From: Archaeoglobaceae archaeon
GTDB lineage: Archaea > Halobacteriota > Archaeoglobi > Archaeoglobales > JdFR-42
Direction: 5' to 3'
Length of the DNA stretch: 6,555 nt
Assembly (NCBI GenBank): GCA_015523685.1
Contig: WAJW01000137.1
Location: 1 to 6,555 of the forward strand
Below, piece after piece: positions 1-6,284 of this stretch. Position 1 is the stretch's first letter. Every line of letters begins with the position of its first letter. A model generated the notes under the pieces. It was not told the DNA's origin. It searched no databases and saw only the letters and a list, made by a program, of their open reading frames with translations. The translations under genes were made by a program, and so were the position numbers.

Positions 1-1
1 C

Positions 2-1714
2 AGGATACGGCGATCCTCTCGAAAGAGACCCTGAAATGGTTATAAACGATCTTAAAGCTAAAATAATCTCATATAGATCATCTAAAGGTATATCTTCTCC
101 TTCTTTAAGAAGTTCAACAACATCAACATTTTTGACACTTATCCCTGGAACTGTAGAAGGAGCATAACCTCCAAAAAGTGGTTGAACTGTTGGAACCTTG
201 CTATTGTCTGAAATAGCCATGAAAAATATTTGATCTACAAATTGGTGTAAGACAACAAGCTGTACAGTTCCTGCTCCTCCTCTGAATTTTCCATGACCAC
301 TGGAATCTGTCCAATGATTAGACATCAGTATTAGAATTGGGTCCTCATTCTCAACTTCTTCAGTATTAGGAGCGCGACCAGCGAGACACCAAGAAAAACC
401 ATAAGCATTCATACCATCTTTGGTTGGTCTTCCTCCTTGACCCTCGGTATTTAGAGCAAAAGCAAGCATATCAGCAAACAATCTTCCCCATTGATTTATT
501 CCGGCTATAGCCAGACCGTTTCCAGCATTTGCATTAGATGCTGTTACTTGATGCCACATATCTTTGGTTGAAAATATCATCTTTGCAAATACATTGTGAA
601 GAGCGCTCATAACCCCAGTAGCAATCATTACGGAATTGCTAGTTGCTGCTCTAATGTCAGGATTGTAGCAGGTTCCTTTTGGGATGATAAAGTCTATTGG
701 AGCAAAAGTTGCGCTACTCATTGGCAAATCATAAAATATGTGTTCGTAAACAAAGTTTGCTACATGTCCAACAATACATTGCACATGTGCATTGTAGGAG
801 TAGGGCGTTTCAGGACCTGTACCTGTGAAATCAAATATTAAACGATCATCTTCTTTTATTAGGGTAAGGTAGCAATTTCTAACTAACCCTAATTCAGGTC
901 CCACCGAATCTCCGAAAGTCACACATCTATACTTTCCATCAGGAAACATACTGATCTTTCTCCTTGCACCTTCCTCAGCAACTTCCAGCATTTTTCTTAA
1001 AAGTCCTATAGTGTAATCTAGCCCCTCTCTTTCTATCATCTCTATTAGTCGGATCCTAGCTCTATCGGCTGCTGCTGCTCTAGCTCGTAAATCTAATACG
1101 AGTCTTTCTGGATCTCTTACACCATAAGCTGTTATGGTTTCTATGAAATCTTCCTTTAATTCATAGTTTTCCCCTACTTTTATGGGTGGAAAATTCATGC
1201 CCTCTTCAAATCTTGACTTAGCTGCAATAGGCATACCACCTGGTTCAATAGCTCCAGTCTCAGTTGAATGAAAGGCTGCTCCTGTCCAAGCAACTAATTT
1301 ATCTTCATAGAAAACAGGCATAAGAACAACTTGATCTGGGTTATGTATCCCACCATATGCAGCATCGTTTGTAAACCATATATCTCCGTCCTTTATTCCA
1401 GGGTTTGTACTATACCTCTTTCTAATAAATTTTATTAAGATTGGTTGTATTATTGCATGAAGGTACGTTCCTGAAATTGAGTTAGCTAAGTCACCTTTAG
1501 CTGTGAAAACTGCCACTATAGCATCTCCAGCTACTCCAAAAGAACTTCTGGAGGTTCTCATGGCTACTTCCAGCGCTTCATCTAAAAAGTTATTCGTTCT
1601 TTCGAAACCTATTTCATAATCTCCAGGTTCTAATTTTTCAGAGCATCTTTTTTCCTCCTCAGAAGGAGGTTCAGGTTTTATCCATTTAAGTTTCTCCTCA
1701 GGACTTGGCCACAT
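2..1714 (-). CDS. HyuB-like catalytic subunit of an acetone/acetophenone carboxylase-type enzyme (3' end missing)
   Basis: I translated this gene by hand. It starts at ATG 1714-1712 (MWPSPEEKLKW) and stays open without stop or frameshift to base 2. It belongs to the hydantoinase B/acetone carboxylase alpha family, in which this subunit holds the metal site and performs carboxylation of the activated ketone. Visible family blocks are NDAAYGGIHNPDQ (about residues 117-128), AAFHSTETGAIEPGGM (146-161), DFTGTG (295-300), GHGKFRGGAG (473-482) and QPLFGGYAPSTVPGI (511-525). H124, D127 and H149 are the likely metal ligands, by analogy with the NDxYxGGxHxxD...H pattern; this is inferred. The start lies 5 bp after the stop of the 705-residue HyuA gene and has a near-perfect Shine-Dalgarno. 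Family-like sequence ends near residue 551 (IPLDDLYEII, about base 62). The further in-frame residues (RSFITISGSLSRGSPYP) look foreign, because they are the antisense of a HyuB tail motif on the plus strand. The true C-terminus, roughly 60-100 residues, is absent. Confidence 0.93.
   Translation of the reverse strand, partial: MWPSPEEKLKWIKPEPPSEEEKRCSEKLEPGDYEIGFERTNNFLDEALEVAMRTSRSSFGVAGDAIVAVFTAKGDLANSISGTYLHAIIQPILIKFIRKRYSTNPGIKDGDIWFTNDAAYGGIHNPDQVVLMPVFYEDKLVAWTGAAFHSTETGAIEPGGMPIAAKSRFEEGMNFPPIKVGENYELKEDFIETITAYGVRDPERLVLDLRARAAAADRARIRLIEMIEREGLDYTIGLLRKMLEVAEEGARRKISMFPDGKYRCVTFGDSVGPELGLVRNCYLTLIKEDDRLIFDFTGTGPETPYSYNAHVQCIVGHVANFVYEHIFYDLPMSSATFAPIDFIIPKGTCYNPDIRAATSNSVMIATGVMSALHNVFAKMIFSTKDMWHQVTASNANAGNGLAIAGINQWGRLFADMLAFALNTEGQGGRPTKDGMNAYGFSWCLAGRAPNTEEVENEDPILILMSNHWTDSSGHGKFRGGAGTVQLVVLHQFVDQIFFMAISDNSKVPTVQPLFGGYAPSTVPGISVKNVDVVELLKEGEDIPLDDLYEIILALRSFITISGSLSRGSPYP
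3..71 (+). pseudogene. Inverted fragment encoding the conserved HyuB C-terminal tail
   Basis: Read on the plus strand in the frame starting at base 3, these bases give GYGDPLERDPEMV followed by NDLKAKIIS-like sequence. This is the signature near the C-terminus of HyuB/acetone carboxylase alpha proteins (GGGGYGDPLERDPE, then a DV/DL...G.IS stretch). The frame stays open to a TAA at 165-167, but after about base 71-77 the plus-strand peptide stops resembling the family, exactly where the minus-strand hyuB starts to make sense (DDLYEII, bases 62-82). The fragment is therefore a piece of a hyuB 3' end joined head-on to another hyuB lacking that end. In a normal protein the two parts would lie roughly 40-50 residues apart on the same strand. 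It is not an independent gene in this window. A chimera, an inversion or the end of a second, convergent hyuB would all explain it. Confidence 0.8.
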
Positions 1715-1719
1715 TCTAT

Positions 1720-1729
1720 TCACCTCCTT
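1720..1729 (-). promoter_or_regulatory. Shine-Dalgarno of hyuB-like gene, overlapping the upstream stop codon
   Basis: On the minus strand this reads AAGGAGGTGA, close to a perfect complement of the 16S rRNA 3' end. It sits 5 bases before the hyuB ATG. The same bases encode the end of the 705-residue HyuA gene (AGG AGG TGA, Arg-Arg-stop), so a ribosome ending on hyuA uncovers and sits over the hyuB initiation site. This supports translational coupling and fixes the start at 1714. Confidence 0.85.
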
Positions 1730-3837
1730 TTTAACTCTCCCAATCCATGTCTATTAATGCTAAATACAAAATCGGGTGGAACAACAACTGTAGTGTATTC
1801 TGCTTCTATTATTGCTGGACCTTCGATTACATTTCCTGACTTCAGCATATCAAAATTATACACATTTGTCTCTAGAAATCCTTCGTTCCCCCAATAAACG
1901 TCTCTCTTACCTTTCAGTGCTTTGGATGGATCCTGACTCTCAATCTCGTACTCAGGAAGCTTTGGCTTTTGTGTTGGGATTCTTACTGTTAAAACAAAAT
2001 TTTCTACAAATACGCCTCCTGGTCTATTAACCACCAATGGACTAAAGGCTTCACTAAACTCTTTATCGCACTCCTCACATATCGCCTCGATATCTTCTTT
2101 ACTTTTAATAAACAAAACAGGTGAGCTAACTCTTTTTCTCTGAACCTGGCCCCCATAGAGCATATCTAGCTCTAAGCTGAAAATAGCTTGATCAATTGGT
2201 AAGCCTTCTCCCTCCAAATCCATTTTAGCTTTTTCCATTAGATTGTTTACGATGCTGTTGAATTCGTCGAAATTTCTTAGAGGTTCTTGAGTTATAGGTT
2301 CTACCAACTTGATCTTTCTTGAGAGTTCGTAAATATGTGAGATATCCATAACTGAACTACCCCATGCCGAGAATACAGGAGATGTTGGGAATATTATTGC
2401 TTTGGGTATCTCTTGCATGTATCCAGCGACATGAGTTGGACCTCCTCCACCAAGAGCAAATATCACGAATTCCTCCGGATTGAAACCTCTCAGGTGTATT
2501 TGTTTCCGTATTGCCGCGCCCATATTGTTATCTACAATTTTTCTAATCGCATATGCAGCTTCTATAACGTCCATCCCTAATTGGTCACCTATTTTTTCTT
2601 TTATAGCTTTTTTTGCCTTCTCTATGTTTAATTTCATTCTTCCACCGAAATAGAATCTTGGATTTAGATATCCAAGTAGTAGATTGGCATCAGTGACAGT
2701 TGGTTCTGTACCTCCAAAATCATAACAAACTGGTCCTGGATATGCTCCTGCACTTTGTGGTCCAACCTCTAAAGTGCCCAGTACCTCGTTAATCCAAGCT
2801 ATACTCCCCCCACCAGCCCCAATCGACATCGATTGTAACATGGTCATGGCTACAAGCCATCTGTCTATTATAGGTCTAAACTCATAGTTTCTTACGTCTG
2901 CCTCTACCACTAAACCTATGTCAAAGCTTGTCCCACCTACATCGCTCACAACTATATTTTTAAAACCAAGCTGATTTCCCACATGGTAACCACCTATCAA
3001 AGCCGATACAGGTCCAGCATTATAGGTTTTTACTGCATCGGTCTTGAAAACTTCCGCCATCCCTCCAGTATTGTGGATTAACATGAATGGACCGTTGTAT
3101 CCAAATTCTCTCAACCTATCCCACATTGCAGAGAGTTCCATCTGCATACTTGCATGTAGGTATGCGTCGAGAATTGCTGTCATTGTTCTTTCGTATTCTC
3201 CTATTCTGCCAACAACCTCATTTGACAACACGACTGGGAGATACCCCAAGTAGTACTCTTTAAATTCTTCTCTTATAATCTCTCTGATTCTTCTCTCGTG
3301 TACTGGATTTACAGGAGAAAAAAGGAGAGAGACTACAAACCCTCTTACTCCTTTGTTTATAAGGTATCTAACCTTCTCTCTGACATCTTTTTCATCTAGA
3401 GGTCTTACAATATTGCCAAACGAGTCGATTCTTTCCTTTACACCGACAATCAATTCTCTTGGAATTAGAGGTTTTGGTTTGTCTTGAACAGCAAGATTTC
3501 TTCTTTCTGTAACTGTTGTGCCATCTGTCCATTGTGCCCCCTTGCCTATCAAAATAGTGTCCTCAAATCCTTCAGTAGTAATCAACCCAAGTCGAGGCCC
3601 TCTTCTCTCGATCAATCTATTCATTGCTACTGTTGTAGAATATCTCACAATCTCTATTTCAGGGAGAATATCTCCTAAACCTAATTTTAATTCTTTGGCT
3701 CCTTCTTCAATAACTCTAATAAAGCATTCAGACAAGTCATGAGGAGTCGTTGGAGTCTTTTTAAGAATCATCTGACCGTTATAGTTCATAACCATATCTG
3801 TAAACGTCCCTCCAACATCTATGTCAATAGAGTTCAT
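1720..3837 (-). CDS. HyuA-like ATP-binding subunit of a ketone carboxylase-type enzyme (705 aa, motifs intact)
   Basis: This protein is of the hydantoinase A/oxoprolinase/acetone carboxylase beta family, whose ASKHA-fold (actin/sugar kinase-like) domains bind ATP. In acetone and acetophenone carboxylases such subunits phosphorylate the enolised ketone and/or bicarbonate before the HyuB subunit joins them. Visible motifs are the first phosphate loop IDVGGTFTD (residues 6-14), STTVAMNRLIERRGPRLGLIT (about 67-87), the second phosphate loop DVGGTSFDIG (299-308), IGAGGGSI (339-346), GPQSAGAYPGPVCY (359-372) and the adenosine-side motif ALGGGGPTHVAGY (461-473). All look intact, and 705 residues is close to the usual length of acetone carboxylase beta subunits (about 700-720). 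The ATG overlaps the stop of the zinc-ribbon gene by 4 bp (ATGA, 3834-3837), and GGTGAG precedes it at 3846-3841. The start is well fixed because residue 7 already begins the phosphate loop. No signal peptide or membrane segment is seen, so it is cytoplasmic. Substrate unknown. Confidence 0.95.
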   Translation of the reverse strand: MNSIDIDVGGTFTDMVMNYNGQMILKKTPTTPHDLSECFIRVIEEGAKELKLGLGDILPEIEIVRYSTTVAMNRLIERRGPRLGLITTEGFEDTILIGKGAQWTDGTTVTERRNLAVQDKPKPLIPRELIVGVKERIDSFGNIVRPLDEKDVREKVRYLINKGVRGFVVSLLFSPVNPVHERRIREIIREEFKEYYLGYLPVVLSNEVVGRIGEYERTMTAILDAYLHASMQMELSAMWDRLREFGYNGPFMLIHNTGGMAEVFKTDAVKTYNAGPVSALIGGYHVGNQLGFKNIVVSDVGGTSFDIGLVVEADVRNYEFRPIIDRWLVAMTMLQSMSIGAGGGSIAWINEVLGTLEVGPQSAGAYPGPVCYDFGGTEPTVTDANLLLGYLNPRFYFGGRMKLNIEKAKKAIKEKIGDQLGMDVIEAAYAIRKIVDNNMGAAIRKQIHLRGFNPEEFVIFALGGGGPTHVAGYMQEIPKAIIFPTSPVFSAWGSSVMDISHIYELSRKIKLVEPITQEPLRNFDEFNSIVNNLMEKAKMDLEGEGLPIDQAIFSLELDMLYGGQVQRKRVSSPVLFIKSKEDIEAICEECDKEFSEAFSPLVVNRPGGVFVENFVLTVRIPTQKPKLPEYEIESQDPSKALKGKRDVYWGNEGFLETNVYNFDMLKSGNVIEGPAIIEAEYTTVVVPPDFVFSINRHGLGELKRR

Positions 3838-4205
3838 ATTCTCACCAACCTCCCATCTTCTATCTTTAATTCTCCTTTTTTCAGTTTATCTTTCAGTTTG
3901 TCGATATCTAACTCTATGTCGTGAGTTATTGGATGCCCTGGTGGGAGATATTCAGTCTCAATTTGTGTTCCACAACTTGGACAATAAAATTCTACGATTC
4001 TTATCCAATTTGGATCTGGTGCGAAATTGAATTCTGCATCGATTACCGGGTTGTGGATTTCTCTAGGATCTCTCTCAAAAATCAAGCAACCTTTTTTGTA
4101 GTTCTCCCTTGCAGAAATAAGTTCTTTTCCACAAACTCGACAATGCCAAGTTTCACTTTCTAGATCTATCTCGAGATATTCAGTAACAATCAGCCTTTGC
4201 TTCAT
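3834..4205 (-). CDS. Zinc-ribbon small subunit, acetone carboxylase gamma type (123 aa)
   Basis: This small protein resembles the acetone carboxylase gamma subunit family (Pfam Acetone_carb_G) and the small zinc-containing subunit of acetophenone carboxylase. Two cysteine pairs are visible: HCRVCG (C22, C25) and YCPSCG (C75, C78), which together could form one four-cysteine zinc site. The block between them (ERDPREIHNP... NFAPDPNWIRIVEF) and the one after (TEYLPPGHPITHDIELDID) are characteristic of the family. The C-terminal part (about 100-118) is Lys/Glu rich and probably helical. Its role in the complex is structural and inferred: it is thought to hold HyuA- and HyuB-type subunits together rather than to catalyse. 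It overlaps both neighbours by 4 bp (ATGA at 4202-4205 and 3834-3837), and GAGGTGAT lies 3 bp before its ATG. It is shorter than the roughly 165-residue gamma subunit of Xanthobacter acetone carboxylase. Confidence 0.9.
   Translation of the reverse strand: MKQRLIVTEYLEIDLESETWHCRVCGKELISARENYKKGCLIFERDPREIHNPVIDAEFNFAPDPNWIRIVEFYCPSCGTQIETEYLPPGHPITHDIELDIDKLKDKLKKGELKIEDGRLVRI
3841..3846 (-). promoter_or_regulatory. Shine-Dalgarno of the 705-aa HyuA gene
   Basis: The minus strand reads GGTGAG, only 3 bases before ATG, within the final codons of the zinc-ribbon gene. The spacing is short but matches that of the upstream gene pair (3 bases), so it looks like a repeated coupling arrangement. 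Confidence 0.6.
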
Positions 4206-6115
4206 CTAATCACCTCGACAACCCCATTTCTATACTCGTCAACTCTTACATTCCAACCTTCTGGAATAAGATAAGTTGTGTCAGCACTCTCTAGAATAGC
4301 TGGTCCTTCAACAACGTTTCCTGTTTTCAATAGATCCCAGTCGTATATCTTCGCTCTTGTCCACTCTCCCTTCCAGAGTATGTCTCTAAAGCCTTTAGAC
4401 GCTTTGATGGGTTCCTCACCCTCATACTCATATTTTTGCAATATCGGTTTAGGGGAGGGATAATACGCCTTAAGTCTCGCAATCTCAAATGTTTTGGCAT
4501 CCATAGATCTCTTGATCTTTGAAAAGTCTTGTGAATATGGGACTTCTAAGATCTGTCCCTCTTCGGTTTCTATTTCCAAAACCACATTTACTTTTGAAAC
4601 ATCAAGCCCCTCTCCCTCCATATCCCTAAGCGCCTCTTGGTACAACTCGCGTAGTACTTTTTCATCCATTTCATCTGAGTTAGAGCTTAAGACGTATTCA
4701 TAGCTATGCATTATATCGGCAATAGCACAACCAAAGGCACTGAATACGGAGCTTAAAGAGAAAATAAGGACTTTCTCAGATCCGATCATTTCTGCGACTG
4801 CACATCCAAACAATCCCCCATTCCCACCAAATGCAAAAAGTGCCTTTTCACCAATCACAGGTTTAATCACCTCAGAGACCATGTTATATGCTTTCTCAAT
4901 TACTGTATGAAGTGTCTCCTCAAGGTCAAGACCTAAATTTTCTGAAATTTCCCTGAATACGAGCTTTGATTCGTCAACGAGCAGTTTTCGCGCTCCTCCA
5001 GCAAAATACTCTGGATCTAAATAGCCTGCCAAAAGAAGAGCATCAGTGAGCGTTGCCTTATCTCCGCCTAATCCGTAACAAGCAGGTCCCGGAAATGCTC
5101 CCTGACTTTCTGGTCCAATAGTCAGAGATCCGTTTTTCACTTTAACAACACTACCACCACCTAGTGCAATGCTTTGCAAATCGACAAGCGGAATTTTTAT
5201 TGGGATTCCGAATATCTCAGGTTCCTTATTTGTTGCCGGTTTACCATCCTTTATGTATCCTATTTTTGTTGTTGTTCCACCTATGTCAATTGTTACTGCA
5301 TTTTGGATGTTGTAAATTTCTGCGAAATAAGCACTAGCATGAATTCCAAATATTGGACCACTCTCTATCGTGTCAACTGGCTTAGTTTTTGCAATCCTAG
5401 CTACTCCTCCATTTATGTGACCTATCAGAATTGGTCTATCAAATCCATAAGACATCAATTGATCTTCTGCTTTGAACAGAGACGCTGCCATTGGTCCGTG
5501 GACATAAGAATTTAGGACTGAATAATGGATTCTGGTCATTGAATCTGGATGTTTACATATATCACTTCCTAAAAGAATAGGAACATATCCAAGATAATGG
5601 TCAGGATATTGTTCTTCTATTATTCTTTTTATCGTTTCTTCGTCAGAACTATCATAAAAGCTATTGTTCAATGCGATGCAAATCCTTCTGACACCGTTCT
5701 CAAGTAGTTTTTTCAGGACTTTTAGGATCTCTTCACTATTCACTGGTTTTTTTATGAAAAATACATTTTCTTTTTTTAATAACTGCATAATTGGGCTACT
5801 CAATACATCTTCTTTCAAATCCTGAGATGTAATAAGTCCGATTTTAGGACCTTTTTTTTCTGCTACAATATTGGAGGCTATTGTGGATGACCACTTGATG
5901 ACGTCGGTGTTTTCAAGGAAGTTTGAAATGTCTTCATATCCAAGTTTTTCACTACTTTTTTTTATGCATTCCATAAAGCACACTGTTAAATCGTGTGGGG
6001 TTGTATCGACTTTTAGTTTTACAATTCCTTTTCCATTTCCGACAATAATACCATCAGTAAATGTCCCTCCTGTGTCGATACTTACTATATATCCCATGTC
6101 ATCAACATTTCTCAT
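4202..6115 (-). CDS. Second HyuA-like subunit, divergent and shortened (637 aa)
   Basis: This is a paralogue of the 705-residue HyuA, of the same hydantoinase A/oxoprolinase family. It keeps the first phosphate loop IDTGGTFTDG (residues 13-22), SSTIASN (76-82), the second loop IDIGGTTTKIG (276-286; the Lys variant is known in HyuA proteins), ALGGGSV (317-323) and GPESQGAFPGPACYGLGG (334-351). The adenosine-side motif is altered: AFGGNGGLFGCA (428-439) where the 705-residue protein has ALGGGGPTHVAG, so the Pro and His are lost. It is about 30 residues shorter than its partner between the N-terminal ITS(QD) segment (95-99) and GVRR (141-144), and shorter again in the C-terminal domain. It may be a structural alpha' subunit with weak or no nucleotide turnover; this is inference. 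The first ATG is given, but M7 (base 6097, MGYIVSIDTGG) matches the family N-terminus better. Neither start has a clear Shine-Dalgarno, so the first ATG would suit a leaderless mRNA. Confidence 0.92.
   Translation of the reverse strand: MRNVDDMGYIVSIDTGGTFTDGIIVGNGKGIVKLKVDTTPHDLTVCFMECIKKSSEKLGYEDISNFLENTDVIKWSSTIASNIVAEKKGPKIGLITSQDLKEDVLSSPIMQLLKKENVFFIKKPVNSEEILKVLKKLLENGVRRICIALNNSFYDSSDEETIKRIIEEQYPDHYLGYVPILLGSDICKHPDSMTRIHYSVLNSYVHGPMAASLFKAEDQLMSYGFDRPILIGHINGGVARIAKTKPVDTIESGPIFGIHASAYFAEIYNIQNAVTIDIGGTTTKIGYIKDGKPATNKEPEIFGIPIKIPLVDLQSIALGGGSVVKVKNGSLTIGPESQGAFPGPACYGLGGDKATLTDALLLAGYLDPEYFAGGARKLLVDESKLVFREISENLGLDLEETLHTVIEKAYNMVSEVIKPVIGEKALFAFGGNGGLFGCAVAEMIGSEKVLIFSLSSVFSAFGCAIADIMHSYEYVLSSNSDEMDEKVLRELYQEALRDMEGEGLDVSKVNVVLEIETEEGQILEVPYSQDFSKIKRSMDAKTFEIARLKAYYPSPKPILQKYEYEGEEPIKASKGFRDILWKGEWTRAKIYDWDLLKTGNVVEGPAILESADTTYLIPEGWNVRVDEYRNGVVEVIR
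4206..4216 (-). promoter_or_regulatory. Shine-Dalgarno of the zinc-ribbon subunit gene
   Basis: The minus strand reads GAGGTGAT followed by TAG and the ATG. It lies wholly inside the last codons of the 637-residue HyuA gene (GTG ATT AGA TGA), whose TGA overlaps the ATG. This supports translational coupling and the chosen start. Confidence 0.7.
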
Positions 6116-6284
6116 TATTTTAAAAAATTAACGATTAATAATTATGATATGTTAATACTTTGTCATCACATTTCACCTTAGTGAAGCGTCGCAAATGTCG
6201 CATGACCCAATCCAAGTGGATGTGATTAAATTTTCTGATTGATGGTAAATCTAAAAAGCTGTCTCGAACTGAATTTCTTTATTG
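6116..6284 (-). promoter_or_regulatory. AT-rich intergenic region, probable promoter of the carboxylase operon
   Basis: This is the only real non-coding gap (169 bp), between the etfA stop and the first HyuA start. The 45 bases next to HyuA are very AT-rich. On the minus strand ATAATTATTAA (6145-6135) lies 20-30 bases before the first ATG, the right place for an archaeal TATA box on a leaderless transcript. I found no convincing bacterial -35/-10 pair. Possible operator-like elements, all on the plus strand, are the inverted repeat TTCAC-CTTA-GTGAA (6172-6185), GTCGCA repeated directly at 6188-6193 and 6197-6202, and a weak ATCC-AAGT-GGAT palindrome further on. No strong GC hairpin with a T tract follows etfA, so read-through from etfA is possible. 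No small ORF or tRNA is seen. Confidence 0.45.

Noticed and set aside
596..841. Plus-strand ORF of 81 residues
   Set aside because: It lies antisense to the well-supported hyuB frame, has a low-complexity, Cys/His-rich composition with no recognisable domain, and no ribosome site.
5174..5515. Plus-strand ORF of 113 residues, the longest antisense frame
   Set aside because: It is the complement of the second HyuA region containing the conserved DIGGTTTK motif. Its Cys/Tyr/Ser-rich peptide is typical of a shadow frame.
1720..6115. Plain hydantoinase or 5-oxoprolinase operon
   Set aside because: Those enzymes have HyuA and HyuB but no zinc-ribbon gamma-type subunit and no second HyuA. The gamma subunit points to the ketone carboxylase branch. 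The substrate is still unproven.
6172..6185. TTCAC-CTTA-GTGAA as a terminator for etfA
   Set aside because: The stem is only 5 bp, is about 100 bp from the etfA stop and is not followed by a proper T tract on the minus strand. It is more likely an operator or chance.
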